In this document: piece by piece, positions 52,896 through 63,700 of the stretch
Layout of the letters: each line of letters begins with the position of its first letter
How positions within the stretch are numbered: the first letter of the stretch is position 1
Origin: Bacteroidia bacterium
GTDB lineage: Bacteria; Bacteroidota; Bacteroidia; AKYH767-A; OLB10
DNA: 64,000 nucleotides
Assembly (NCBI GenBank): GCA_037045145.1
Contig: JBAOIA010000011.1
Location: 186,001 to 250,000 of the forward strand
Direction: 5' to 3'
The notes under the pieces: model-generated
Told to the model about the DNA's origin: nothing
Database searches by the model: none
The model's input: only the letters and a program-made list of their open reading frames with translations
Program-made: the position numbers and the translations under genes

Positions 52896-55766
52896 TTAAT
52901 TATCTATCAACGGCAATGATACAACAAAATAATCTTGTGATGATTCAATCTGAACCGTTTTATCAGTCAGCAAACGATAACGTGCAATAATATTACGCAG
53001 CCCTGTACCTGTTGATTCATCTTTATTCCATTTAAGGTTAATATTATTACTAATGACAATCTCTGAACCGGAAAATGACACATGAACCTTTAGTTTCTTT
53101 TCTTTAGAAACTTCATTGTGTTTAATAGCATTTTCCAGTAAAAGTTGCAAAACCATAGGAACAACATTCTTTTCATCGTACATGCTATGTTCGTCAATTA
53201 CTAGTTGTAAGTTAGAGCCAAATCTCTTTTGTTGTATAAAATAAAATGCCTTCACAATTTTAATTTCTTCAGATAGTTTAATGGTATCTTTATCTTTATA
53301 AGTAACAATATTTCTGAAAAATGAAGAAAGGTTTTCTACATACTCAACAGCATGTTCTTTGTCATGTTCAATTATATCAATAAGTGTATTAAAACTGTTG
53401 AACAGGAAATGAGGGTTAACCTGATTGCGTAATGTTTCAAACTGAAACTTGATGGAATCGTTCCTTAATTGTTGTAATTTTTTTACTCTTGCATCCCTAA
53501 TTGTTATGAATAGGTAAATCAACACAATTGTAAATAATACAAGTGTAATGTAAAACCAATCTTCATTCCAAAATGGTTTTTTTATTTCAAACGAAAAACT
53601 TCTTTCATTATTGAATGTAAATTGTGGATTTATTGAAGTTCTGATTTTAAAAACATACTTCCCCGGTGGCAGGTTTGGAAATACTTGTTTATTATCCTTC
53701 GTTTTTATCCACTCTGTGTTAAGGCCATCTAACTTATATTGATAAAGAATTCTTTCGGGATTAGTAAACCAAGTTGCCGCATACTCAAATGCGATTGTGT
53801 TTTCATTGTGACCAAACACAGGCATATCTACAAAACGATTTTTAAATACCGGTTGTATCATGTTTAATTTACTCAGTTGCGGTACGGTATTTGGGTTCAG
53901 TAGTTTCGGATTTATTACAACCATTCCTTTGGCAGAGCCAAACCATATTCTTCCAATACTATCTTTAGCTACAGCATTAATGTCCGGGTTAAGGTTATCG
54001 AGATTATTTTCTGTTCCAAGATACATCACTGATCCTGTTGCATGGTTCAAAATATCAATTCCTCTTTTATTAACCATTGCCACACTGCTATCATTAAGTA
54101 CTGCAATACTTGTTATATTCAAATCTCGAATACCGTTTGTTCGGTTATATAACTTAAAGTTGTCGCCTTTAAGACAAAAAATTCCTTCATCGGCAACACA
54201 AAACCAAATCACATCATTCTTATCACCGGTGATTGAATATACGGTTTTACCTTTAAACCTTCCGTCAAGTGGGGCAACAAACCTATCATCGTCTAACAAC
54301 ACTATTCCATTCTGATCTGTGCCGAACCAAAAACGTCCTTTTACATCACGATAAACACAATAAACATAATAATTTCCCAGTGGTGATTCAAGAGAAAAAC
54401 TTCTGATACTGTATTGAAGGTTGTCTGTTTTTAATTCCTTTACTTCTATTAAAGCTGCTCCTCCAAATGTTCCAAGCCAAATAACTTTTTCATTACCATT
54501 AATAAATAAAATACTGCTATAATCGAATGGAACTTCTATTCTCTGAATTTCATTCTCAGAAGGATTTATTCTGAATACCCCTCTACCTAATGTACCAACC
54601 CAGATATATTTTTCCTGATCAATATACAAGCCTGATACATCAATATTTTTTTCGGAAGGAAGAATCGTCCATTCTTTTATTGTAGTTGTGTTAAAAGACA
54701 GAAGCAAAACTTTGTTTTTAATACTCACTACCATTCTATTGCTATCGAGAAAAGCGACTTCATGAACATTTTTTATATCAACCCCATTAAATTGATTTAA
54801 AAATGTAAGCCATTGCCCGTGTGAACGAAACAAACCACGTTCGGTTGCTACCCAAACATTATTCTGATGATCAATTGCTACTGAATATACTGTGCTAAAT
54901 AGTCTATCCGACTGTTGTTTAAAAGAAAACATTCTTTCTTCAGGGTTCTCACAGTACAGTAGTCCACCTGACTCTGTTGCCACCCAAATTTCATGTGTTT
55001 GTTTATTTAAAATAATGTCATTTAGTGCACCGTATTTCCAAACTGATTCATTTTGTTGTTTTTGAAAGCTATTCTGCTTAAGGTCGTAAATGCATAATCC
55101 GTTTTCTTGTGTGCCAAGTAGCAGTTTTGAATCATATAAAACTATTTTCTTAACTATATTATCACATAATCCGTCTGTGGCCTGTAGTTTACGAAGAACT
55201 TTCCTTCCTCTTACTGTTGTGCACAGCGACAATCCCTGATCCGTTCCTATCCACATGTTACCCAATTTATCAGAAGCTGAAGTATAGCAGTAATCATCGC
55301 TCAATCCATCTTCAATACCAATATGATAATATTTTTTATCCTGCAAATAATATGCCCCATCTCCAGCGGTAGTAAACCACATAGAACCATTGCTATCCAC
55401 ATTGATTGATGTTATGGCAACTGTTGTTTTTAGTTTAAACGCTTTAATTATTCTTAATGTATCATCTTCAACAAATCCTATTTTACCATCTTTTGTGCCA
55501 ATCCAAATTATACCGGCAGCATCTTCAAATAATGTATTCACATTGCACTTTATGTCACTATCAATTGCAAGCAAATGATGGTCATTTCCATCACTACGGT
55601 AAAGACCCTCTGAAGTACCGGCCCATAGAAACCCATTCTTACAAAACAAAATGGCATTGAATGTAAAATTTTGGGTATCTCTGTTTAAAATAATTTGCTT
55701 AAAAAAAGGATTTTGTCCATTCACAATTTGTACAATACAAAGCAGAATTAAAACTATTCTTCTCAT
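52896..55766 (-). CDS. Propeller-type sensor histidine kinase (LytS class)
   Basis: 956-residue sensor. A signal peptide (ILLCIVQIVNGQ) leads to about 14 periplasmic propeller motifs (for example WIGTKDGKIGFVEDD, NVWVATERGLFRSHG, RFWFGTDQNGIVLLDD) that form one or two Reg_prop propellers (about 30-650). A Y_Y_Y domain follows near 660-725 (YKLDGLNTEWI, LPPGKYVFKIR), then one membrane helix near 740. The LytS-type kinase has the phospho-His in NPHFLFNSFNTL near residue 787, LLENAIKHNE near 880 and GTGLRNIIARY near 922. There is no HisKA dimer domain. It overlaps the YceI gene by 4 bases, which suggests a functional link. Confidence 0.93.
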   Translation of the reverse strand: MRRIVLILLCIVQIVNGQNPFFKQIILNRDTQNFTFNAILFCKNGFLWAGTSEGLYRSDGNDHHLLAIDSDIKCNVNTLFEDAAGIIWIGTKDGKIGFVEDDTLRIIKAFKLKTTVAITSINVDSNGSMWFTTAGDGAYYLQDKKYYHIGIEDGLSDDYCYTSASDKLGNMWIGTDQGLSLCTTVRGRKVLRKLQATDGLCDNIVKKIVLYDSKLLLGTQENGLCIYDLKQNSFQKQQNESVWKYGALNDIILNKQTHEIWVATESGGLLYCENPEERMFSFKQQSDRLFSTVYSVAIDHQNNVWVATERGLFRSHGQWLTFLNQFNGVDIKNVHEVAFLDSNRMVVSIKNKVLLLSFNTTTIKEWTILPSEKNIDVSGLYIDQEKYIWVGTLGRGVFRINPSENEIQRIEVPFDYSSILFINGNEKVIWLGTFGGAALIEVKELKTDNLQYSIRSFSLESPLGNYYVYCVYRDVKGRFWFGTDQNGIVLLDDDRFVAPLDGRFKGKTVYSITGDKNDVIWFCVADEGIFCLKGDNFKLYNRTNGIRDLNITSIAVLNDSSVAMVNKRGIDILNHATGSVMYLGTENNLDNLNPDINAVAKDSIGRIWFGSAKGMVVINPKLLNPNTVPQLSKLNMIQPVFKNRFVDMPVFGHNENTIAFEYAATWFTNPERILYQYKLDGLNTEWIKTKDNKQVFPNLPPGKYVFKIRTSINPQFTFNNERSFSFEIKKPFWNEDWFYITLVLFTIVLIYLFITIRDARVKKLQQLRNDSIKFQFETLRNQVNPHFLFNSFNTLIDIIEHDKEHAVEYVENLSSFFRNIVTYKDKDTIKLSEEIKIVKAFYFIQQKRFGSNLQLVIDEHSMYDEKNVVPMVLQLLLENAIKHNEVSKEKKLKVHVSFSGSEIVISNNINLKWNKDESTGTGLRNIIARYRLLTDKTVQIESSQDYFVVSLPLIDN

Positions 55767-56317
55767 TTACGTCTTAATATAGCTTTTACCTGTACCAAAA
55801 CTTCGTTGGCAATTTTTTCCTGAACAACACGAGGCACCTTTATCTTATGATCTTTTAACGGGACACTAAAGACCGAATAAACAGTAACAACATTTCCCTG
55901 GATAGTGATTTTTGACTTAATAATCCTTTCTTGCTCTACCCCGTGAATTGTTAGTTTACCTTTTGCTCTTACTGTTATTTCACTTGGTTTAGAAATATCA
56001 ACATCTTCAATAATCTTACCTGTAAATGTTGCAACAGGAAATTTATCACTCTCCATATAACGATCCAGAAAATGTTCTCGCTGCAATTCGGCATTGAAAC
56101 CTTTAAAAGAGTTTATAGGAATTAAAAATTCAAATGCTTTTTTCTGAAAATCAACAATGGCTTCCAACTTTTGAGACTTTGCATCTATCAATTCCAACTT
56201 GGCTTCACTTCGAAAAAATACTTCACCATTGGTGCAGGAATAAACAGATTGCCCAATGACAGTATCAGGCAAGCAAAACAAGAAAATCATGAGTAATAAC
56301 CTTCCACCTTGTTTCAT
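55763..56317 (-). CDS. YceI-family periplasmic lipid-binding-like protein
   Basis: 184-residue exported protein with a lipocalin-like fold. The start at 56317 gives a clear signal peptide (MIFLFCLPDTVIGQS); in-frame ATGs at 56341 and 56353 would add residues before it. The mature protein contains AIVDFQKKAFEFLIPINSF, FLDRYMESDKFPVATFTG (the YceI hallmark) and AKGKLTIHGVEQER. Family members bind isoprenoid or other hydrophobic ligands. It overlaps the sensor kinase by 4 bases, so it may supply a ligand to the sensor or be its target. Confidence 0.88.
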   Translation of the reverse strand: MKQGGRLLLMIFLFCLPDTVIGQSVYSCTNGEVFFRSEAKLELIDAKSQKLEAIVDFQKKAFEFLIPINSFKGFNAELQREHFLDRYMESDKFPVATFTGKIIEDVDISKPSEITVRAKGKLTIHGVEQERIIKSKITIQGNVVTVYSVFSVPLKDHKIKVPRVVQEKIANEVLVQVKAILRRK

Positions 56318-56371
56318 TAAAACAAAAATATTAATCCGCATGGATATTTTCAAAGTTTAATTGTAATGATA

Positions 56372-56379
56372 TAAATTTG
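56372..56379 (+). promoter_or_regulatory. Possible -7 promoter element of the PAS kinase gene
   Basis: TAAATTTG matches TAnnTTTG and lies 18 nt before the ATG at 56398. No -33 element is seen. Confidence 0.35.
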
Positions 56380-56397
56380 TGTTTTTGATGATTGATT

Positions 56398-57630
56398 ATG
56401 TATTCTGAACAAAGCCACAAATTTCACGGACAGCTATTTAAATATGCAACGGAGAGCGTTGTTGTTACCAACTCCAAAGGTCTCATTGTAACAGTAAACC
56501 CTTCTGCACTAAAACTTTTTGGCTATACAGAGAATGAAATTATTGGTCAGAAAATTGAAAAGTTGATGGCTTCGCGATTTGAAGCGGTGCATCAAACACA
56601 CAGAGCCGGTTTTTATAAAAACCCACATAATCGTTCCATGGGCATTGGACTCGACCTTCATGCCATGCGTAAAGATGGAAGCGAATTTCCGGTTGAAATT
56701 AGTTTGAGCCCCTTTACATTGAATGACGAATCGTATGTAATGGCTTTTATTATTGACATAACGGGAAGAAAAAAAGTTCAGGCACAGATGCTTGAACAGA
56801 AAAATCAGCTCGAAGATATTACCCGTATGCTAAAACAAAGCAATGAGCGTTTGGAAGCAAAAGTTCTTGACCGTACAAAAGTTTTAGAAGAAGCACTCAA
56901 CGAAATTGAAAAGTCCAGAAAAGAATTAAGCGAAGCTCTTGCAAAAGAAAAGGAATTGAATGAACTCAAATCACGGTTCTTGTCAATGGCATCACATGAG
57001 TTTCGCACACCACTCACCACCATTCTTTCATCAGCATCATTAATTACCGCATATATTGAAAAGGAGCAGCAAGACAAGCGTATCAGACATGTTGAACGAA
57101 TAAAATCTGCCGTTAATAATCTGAATGATATTTTAAGTGACTTCCTTTCGTTGAGTAAAATTGAAGAAGGAAAAACAAAAACCGATTATGAAGTATTCAA
57201 TCTGAATAATATAATCAGTGAAATTATTAATGATCTGGCTACAATAAAAAAACCCGGACAAGCAATTAATTATGTACATACAGGAAAAAATGATGTATTG
57301 CTCGATCCAAGGTTGATTCGAAATATCGTCATCAATATTCTTTCAAATGCCATAAAATTTTCTGATGAAGGAAAGCTCATTGAAATAAAAACAGATATTG
57401 GTGAGAATACCACTGTGCTTGAATTTAAAGATCAGGGAATTGGAATCAGTAAGGAAGATCAACAACATTTGTTTGAACGCTTTTTCAGAGGATCGAATGC
57501 TACCAACATACAAGGCACAGGACTTGGCTTAAATATTGTTGCCCGCTATGTTGAGCTGATGAACGGTGTAATTGAAACCGAAAGTGAACTAAATAAAGGA
57601 ACTGCTTTTAAGATTACTATACCCTGTTAA
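56398..57630 (+). CDS. PAS-domain sensor histidine kinase
   Basis: About 410-residue soluble kinase with no membrane segment. A PAS domain (about 10-130) has VVVTNSKGLIVTVNPSALKL, GYTENEIIGQKIEKLMASRF and DGSEFPVEISLSPF. It is linked by a coiled coil (130-185) to a HisKA domain with the phospho-His in FLSMASHEFRTPLTTIL, then an HATPase domain with NILSNAIKFSDEGKL, DQGIGISKEDQ and GTGLGLNIVARYVELM. The ATG at 56398 is preferred to a TTG at 56392. The WD40 gene follows 2 nt after the stop, so the two are cotranscribed. No response regulator is adjacent. Confidence 0.93.
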   Translation: MYSEQSHKFHGQLFKYATESVVVTNSKGLIVTVNPSALKLFGYTENEIIGQKIEKLMASRFEAVHQTHRAGFYKNPHNRSMGIGLDLHAMRKDGSEFPVEISLSPFTLNDESYVMAFIIDITGRKKVQAQMLEQKNQLEDITRMLKQSNERLEAKVLDRTKVLEEALNEIEKSRKELSEALAKEKELNELKSRFLSMASHEFRTPLTTILSSASLITAYIEKEQQDKRIRHVERIKSAVNNLNDILSDFLSLSKIEEGKTKTDYEVFNLNNIISEIINDLATIKKPGQAINYVHTGKNDVLLDPRLIRNIVINILSNAIKFSDEGKLIEIKTDIGENTTVLEFKDQGIGISKEDQQHLFERFFRGSNATNIQGTGLGLNIVARYVELMNGVIETESELNKGTAFKITIPC

Positions 57631-57632
57631 TA

Positions 57633-58520
57633 ATGAATATTTCTAATCCAATAATTTTCAATGGTCATGGCAGTGCTGTATATTGCCTGTTACCAAAAAA
57701 TCAAAATGCATTTTATTCCGGTAGTGGCGACCATCATCTGATTGAATGGAGTATTGAAACACCTGATAAAGGCACTGTTGTTGCAATTCTTCCGGCAGGT
57801 ATTTATAGTTTTACTTTATTTAACGATTTGCTCTTTGCAGGCTGTGGCAATGGCGAAATACATAGTGTTAATATTAAAAATACATCTGCTTTAGCAAAGG
57901 CACATTTACACAACAGTTATGTCTTTGATTTATTTCTTAATAATCATCAACTCTACACAGCCGGTGGTGATGGACAAATAATTCGAACAGGCTTACAATT
58001 AAACAAACATGCATCCGTTCGCTTAGGTGACTTTAAAATCAGAAAACTATTACCACATCCGGACGAACAACACATAATTGCAGGTTGTGGTGATGGCACT
58101 GTCAGAATTATTAACTCAAACACCTTGAAAGAAGAACAGATTATTACTGCACACAACACAGGTTTTTCTGTCAATGCACTTTGCTTTACGCCTGATAAAA
58201 AATTTCTTCTGACAGGCTCTCGTGATGCACGACTTAATGTATTCGATGTACAACAAAATTTTAAGCTAATTGAAAGTATTGCCGCTCACAATTATGCAAT
58301 TTATGCTATTGCTTTTAACCCCTCCGGAAAATTGATGGCAACAGCCAGTCGTGATAAAAAAATAAAAATCTGGAATGATGATTTATCTTTTATTTCCCGT
58401 ATTGAAGAACATCCTGTAGGTCATAAAAATTCTGTGAACACACTTTGTTGGCTCTCAGATACAGAGCTAATCACCACGGGTGATGACAGAAGTATAATGT
58501 TATGGCATCTCAATGCATAA
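57633..58520 (+). CDS. WD40-repeat protein
   Basis: 295-residue protein that forms a beta-propeller of about seven blades. Blades end in patterns such as HHLIEWS near residue 32, SRDARLNVFD near residue 198, SRDKKIKIWND near residue 240 and DDRSIMLWHL at the C-terminus, with upstream GH dipeptides or close variants. There is no signal peptide, so it is cytosolic, which is uncommon for bacterial WD40 proteins. Close linkage to the PAS kinase suggests a scaffold or partner in that pathway. It ends 7 nt before the convergent sufE. Confidence 0.85.
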   Translation: MNISNPIIFNGHGSAVYCLLPKNQNAFYSGSGDHHLIEWSIETPDKGTVVAILPAGIYSFTLFNDLLFAGCGNGEIHSVNIKNTSALAKAHLHNSYVFDLFLNNHQLYTAGGDGQIIRTGLQLNKHASVRLGDFKIRKLLPHPDEQHIIAGCGDGTVRIINSNTLKEEQIITAHNTGFSVNALCFTPDKKFLLTGSRDARLNVFDVQQNFKLIESIAAHNYAIYAIAFNPSGKLMATASRDKKIKIWNDDLSFISRIEEHPVGHKNSVNTLCWLSDTELITTGDDRSIMLWHLNA

Positions 58521-58527
58521 CAAATAA

Positions 58528-58953
58528 TTACCCCTCTTTATGCGCTAGTGCATAGGCTTTCATCTGCTTAATCATGCTGGCCAAACCATTAGCACGGGTA
58601 ACAGCAATATGTTGGCGCAGACCTATAGCATCAATAAATTTCAACTCTGCAGATAGGATCTCTTCCGGTGTGCGTCCACTCAATACTTTTATCAGTAAAG
58701 CAATTTCGCCCTTTACAAAAACAGAATCGCTGTCGGCTTCAAAAAAAAGCAAACCATCGTTTTCAAAAGCATTGAGCCAAACACTACTCTGGCAGCCTTT
58801 AATTTTATATTCTTCTTTCTTAAAACGCTCTTCTAATGCCGGCAGTTGCTGACCCAGTTCTATGATGTATTCATACTTCTGTGTCCAGTCGTCAAACAAC
58901 TCAAAGTCTGCAATAATTTCTGCCTCCACTACATTTATATTTTCCTGCTGCAT
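58528..58953 (-). CDS. sufE: SufE-family cysteine desulfuration protein
   Basis: 141-residue protein that takes sulfane sulfur from the desulfurase SufS and delivers it to SufBCD. It has FELFDDWTQKYEYIIELGQQ near residue 18, the active Cys in IKGCQSSVWLNAFE near residue 50, KGEIALLIKVLSGRTPEEIL near residue 84 and RANGLASMIKQMKAYA at the end. The start at 58953 lies 2 nt beyond the glnS stop; a frame from 58989 would overlap glnS. It is 24 kb from sufBCD, so the SUF genes are split in this genome. Confidence 0.93.
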   Translation of the reverse strand: MQQENINVVEAEIIADFELFDDWTQKYEYIIELGQQLPALEERFKKEEYKIKGCQSSVWLNAFENDGLLFFEADSDSVFVKGEIALLIKVLSGRTPEEILSAELKFIDAIGLRQHIAVTRANGLASMIKQMKAYALAHKEG

Positions 58954-58955
58954 GA

Positions 58956-60647
58956 CTATTTCTTTTGTTTCTTTTGTTCTTTCGCCCACTCATCTTTTAA
59001 CGTCACTGCACGGTTGTATATTCTTTTTGCAGAGGTGCTGTACTTGTCTTCTACAAAATAACCCAACCTTAAAAACTGAAAGCGTTCTCCTTTATCATGA
59101 TGTAAAAGGTCGGGTTCTACTTTGGCATTGCTGAAAATTTGTAATGAATGTGGGTTGATAAACTTTTTAAAATCTTCGTCCTGAGCATCGGGTGCTTCAA
59201 CAGTAAACAACTTATCGTACAACCGTACCTCTGCATCCACAGCAGTGGCAGCATTCACCCAATGTATCACACTCTTTACTTTTATACCCGACTTATCCTG
59301 TCCACTTTTGCTCTCAGCAACATAGGTACAATGAATCTCCTTGATAGTACCATCATCATGTTTCAACACATTTTCGCATTTGATAATGTAAGCATGCTTT
59401 AGTCGCACCATGCCTCCAACAGTAAGTCTGAAAAATCCTTCTCCGGCATGTTCCATAAAATCATCATGCTCAATAAAAATTTCTCTGCTGAATGCAACAT
59501 CTCGATAGGTTTTTTCAACTGCTTCCGGATTGTTTTCTGCCTTTAAAATTTCAGTTTTGCTTTCCTCATAATTCAACAACACCACCTTCAGAGGATTGAT
59601 AACTGCCATGGTTCTGACAGCAACTTTATTCAAGTGTTCACGAAGACAAGATTCCAGCAAATTAAAATCAGTAACATTTTCACGTCTGGAGATTCCTGCC
59701 ACTTCTGCAAAATTGCGGATGCTTTCAGGAGTATAACCACGTCTGCGCACACCGCTGATGGTGGGCATGCGCGGATCGTCCCAACCGTCAACAATTTTTT
59801 CGTTTACCAATTGCAAAAGTTTACGTTTACTCATCACCGTATAACTAATGTTTCGTCTGGCAAACTCAAACTGTCTGCTGGGATAAATATTTAATTTTTC
59901 AATAAACCAATTGTACAAAGGTTTATGTACTTCAAACTCCAGAGTACAAATACTGTGTGTGATATTTTCAATGGAATCACTCTGCCCATGTGCAAAATCG
60001 TACATGGGATAAATACACCATTTGTCGCCAGTGCGGTGATGATGGGCATGTTTGATGCGATACATCAGCGGGTCGCGCAGGTGCATGTTGGGCGATGCCA
60101 TATCTATTTTTGCACGCAATGTTTTCTCGCCTTCTTTAAATTCACCATTACGCATACGTTCAAATAAGTCCAGATTTTCTTCAACAGAACGGGTTCTATA
60201 AATTGAATTTTTACCTGCCTGCGTAGGTGTACCTTTCATGGCTGCAATTTCTTCTGCTGTTGAATCATCTACATAAGCTAATCCTTCACGAATAAGTTTT
60301 AAGGCAAACTCATACAATTTTTCAAAATAATCACTGGCATAAAATTCATTGGCCCATTCAAATCCCAGCCAACGTATATCTGCTTTAATGCTCTCTACAT
60401 ACTCTGTATCTTCTGTAACGGGGTTGGTATCATCAAACCGCAGATTGGTTTTTCCACCAAAACGCTTTGCAATGCCAAAGTTTAAACAGATAGACGAGGC
60501 ATGACCCAAATGCAAATAACCGTTTGGCTCAGGTGGAAATCGGGTAAGCAGCTTTCCCTGTTGTACTTTTTCTGAATGAATTTCTGCGTCAATCATTTCT
60601 TCCAGAAAATTCATAGTTTCTTTTCCGGTTTTTTTGGCCTCTGACAT
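58956..60647 (-). CDS. glnS: Glutaminyl-tRNA synthetase
   Basis: 563-residue class I synthetase that charges tRNA-Gln with glutamine. The HIGH motif lies in RFPPEPNGYLHLGHASSI near residue 37, the KMSKS-like motif is VMSKRKLLQLV near residue 270, and FDDTNPVTEDTEYVESIKAD and MYDFAHGQSDSIENITHSI are typical. The C-terminal beta-barrels bind the anticodon. The ATG at 60647 is chosen because a promoter element at 60666-60673 lies between it and an upstream in-frame ATG at 60758. sufE follows directly, giving an unrelated pair on one transcript. Confidence 0.96.
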   Translation of the reverse strand: MSEAKKTGKETMNFLEEMIDAEIHSEKVQQGKLLTRFPPEPNGYLHLGHASSICLNFGIAKRFGGKTNLRFDDTNPVTEDTEYVESIKADIRWLGFEWANEFYASDYFEKLYEFALKLIREGLAYVDDSTAEEIAAMKGTPTQAGKNSIYRTRSVEENLDLFERMRNGEFKEGEKTLRAKIDMASPNMHLRDPLMYRIKHAHHHRTGDKWCIYPMYDFAHGQSDSIENITHSICTLEFEVHKPLYNWFIEKLNIYPSRQFEFARRNISYTVMSKRKLLQLVNEKIVDGWDDPRMPTISGVRRRGYTPESIRNFAEVAGISRRENVTDFNLLESCLREHLNKVAVRTMAVINPLKVVLLNYEESKTEILKAENNPEAVEKTYRDVAFSREIFIEHDDFMEHAGEGFFRLTVGGMVRLKHAYIIKCENVLKHDDGTIKEIHCTYVAESKSGQDKSGIKVKSVIHWVNAATAVDAEVRLYDKLFTVEAPDAQDEDFKKFINPHSLQIFSNAKVEPDLLHHDKGERFQFLRLGYFVEDKYSTSAKRIYNRAVTLKDEWAKEQKKQKK

Positions 60648-60665
60648 ATATCTATAATTGAAAAG

Positions 60666-60673
60666 CAAAGGTA
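60666..60673 (-). promoter_or_regulatory. Probable -7 promoter element of glnS
   Basis: TACCTTTG on the minus strand matches TAnnTTTG and lies 18 nt before the glnS ATG at 60647. The -33 element is weak. Confidence 0.45.
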
Positions 60674-60798
60674 AGGAAAAGCTATTGCATGGTTTTTGAA
60701 GAACAAGGTACTGCGAAAAACAGCCTTTAATGCTATATTGAAAAGAGGCGCATTGCAAAGATTTATACTTGAAGAATCAAAAAAAAATTTAAACTGAA

Positions 60799-63700
60799 TT
60801 ATTTCACTTTCACCATGCGTTTGGTTTTAACGGTTTTATTATTGACCACCAACGAATAGCTGTATTGACCCGATGAAAGATTGCTTCCATATACCAACAG
60901 TGAGCCTGCTCCTGCCTGATGTATTTTAACCGACTTTAATATGCTGCCGTTCTGATTGTAAAAAACAAGCATGGCAGTTATTGTTTTTGTGTCCTGTTGC
61001 GGTATGTTCCATGTGATAGTGGTGTTTTCTGCAAATGGATTGGGGTCATTGCCCAATATGATTGCCGGTGTGTTATCCAGCTCTATGGTTTGTTGATTGT
61101 TGCTATTGTTTTGATTTAACAAGGGTGCATTGCAGCATGAGGCTACCGCCATCACCAACGAATCGAGCCTGCTTTGCAATGTAGTTAGTTGGCTGGTTAA
61201 GGTGTCTATCTCCTTAGCCTGACTTTTATAGCCTGCTATCAGCAGCGGTATAAACTCTGTGTAGTTTACTGCCTGAATATTTTTTTGTTGTGATAGCACT
61301 GTGCCTGCCGTATCGTATTCTTCGGGCTGTATAAATTCTTTTACCAACTGGGGTAGCACTTGCCTTACTTCATGTGCCAGCAAGCCGTAGTGCTTGCCTC
61401 CCTGCAACGTCAATCCGTAATTATTCAACGTATCGTAATTAAATGTATAAACAGAAAGATTATTGAGCAAGGTGTCGCTTTGTATTGCCGGTGTTATGTT
61501 TTGTTTTAATGACGAATCGCTGGTGTTATAAACGGCTGTTGTGGTATAAACTTCGCCATTAAAAAATCCTGCTGCCTTAGGGCATGTGTTCACTCCGCTA
61601 CTACATTGATGATTGTAGGTGCCTGAATATATTCCGTAATTAAATAACGTCCCTCCTTGTGCCAAGGAATAGATGCCATAGCTGAATGTTGATGTGTTTC
61701 TGGACAAGCTAAATACACCGCAATTTACGTATCCGGTTCCCGTACTTGTAAAATAGCCACCATAGTTATTTACTCCGGATAGAACGGTGCCAAATGCCTC
61801 GCCTGATACACCATAATTATTAGCCAAAGGCCTTGTTGTGCCGGAGACTGAGTTTGCACCTGTACCTTTGAATTTGCCTCCAATATTATATATATTATTT
61901 CCGGTGCGTACTCCTGTACATTCCCCATTTACACCTGTCATTCTATTGCTGAGTAAAGTGTTTACATTTGTATTGTTGTTTACTGCTTTTACTGCATCTG
62001 TCATGTTGTTTCCTGTGTAGTTTAACGGTGTACGGGCTTCAACATATAGTTTAGAATGATTTCCACTTACAGGACCATTATAATCATCTTTCATATAGCA
62101 CGTATTGGTTGCAGGGTCAAAGCTCAACCAATGGTTTACATTGCCTGCATTATCTTCGTGGTCAATGGTTAAACTGTTTACAATACTATTGCCTGTAGGC
62201 GTTCCTACCATACGCAGGTGATATTGTTTATTTGCATCGCCATATAATTTCAGCAAATCTTTTACATTGGGACTTGTTGTGGCGCTGTGAAGTATAGAAA
62301 GCCCTTCATCATCCTTTGATTCTATCATCACCGCAGGTGGATTATTTTGACCATGCACCGTTAATCCAAATGGTGTGCTTATGTGATTGCATGTAAACAG
62401 TGCAGTGCCTTCCATCTGAAATTTATACTGAGGAGTAGTGGTAAAAAATCCAATACGATTGTTAGGTGTTGCTGATGCATTGTTGTAAATATCGCTGCAT
62501 TGTAGCACGTTGCCTGTATTGTCGAAGAGGGCAACTATATCTTGTATGTTACAATTGCTACTTACCGTGCCGCCAATGTCATTCACTAAAATCACATCCT
62601 TAGTTATAGGGTCAACACTAAGTACTTTACCATTTGAATTGCTTGTTGTACTTAAATTTCTTAAGCGCAAACCGCTAATTGCTGATGAGGTAGAATTAAT
62701 ATCAACAACATTTGCAGGCGAAACAGACAAATCAAATCCGGTAAAGTGCCCTGTTGGATTGATTTTCAAATCACCACTTGCTGTTGTTTGAAAGTTGGTG
62801 TGAATATTATTTCCATAATCATAAGAAATACGAAACTGTGGTACATTTAAGCTACTTAATATTTGTAGTTTGGTAAGAGGGCCGCCTGCAACACCTGACA
62901 TGCCTATGCCCACGTTAATATCATTATCTCCCAATATCATTACTTTATCATTAACAGCTGTGGCATTGGTGCCTATAGCTGATGCATTGGAAATACCAGA
63001 TGCCGTGCCACTCCCGCTACCTGCACCAACAAATGTATTTTGATGACCATTTCGGTTGGTAATGCCTGACTCATAGCCTATAAAAGTATTTCTCATGCCT
63101 CTATCATTGTTTTCACCTGAACTCTTTCCGATAAAAGTATTTTGATCGCCCTGTATATTACTTAGCCCAGACTTGGAGCCGATAAATACATTAAACCGAG
63201 CTGTATTAACTATGCCGCTTTGGTAGCCTGAAAACACATTTTCATCTCCTGTTGCAAATTTTCCGCTCTCTGTACCGCAAAAAACATTGTAATTCCCCTT
63301 TATAAAATTTTCTCCAGAAGAATGTCCAAAAAAGGAATTACCATTACCATCATTAATATTTCCTGACCCACTGCCCAAAAAAGTATTTGTACTTCCTGTG
63401 TTATTGTTTCCGCTTAATACTCCCAAAAATGTATTTGCATTACCCTGATTGTTTTCACCGGAGCGACTCCCAACAAATGTGTTCTCATGTTTGTCGTACA
63501 TTTTTCCTGCAAGCCAGCCAATATAGGTGTTGCCGCCAGAATGTACATTATTCATACCAGATTCTTTTCCATAAAAAGTATTGGCATAACCATTGGTATT
63601 ATTAGTACCTGAATATGCCCCCATGAATGTGTTATCAATACCTGTATTGCTCTGCCCTGCGCCTACGCCCACAAAAATGTTATTTGCTCCCCAATTATGC

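Noticed and set aside
60759..60798. Terminator between the S74 protein and glnS genes
   Set aside because: Only an A-rich run is present, without a stem.
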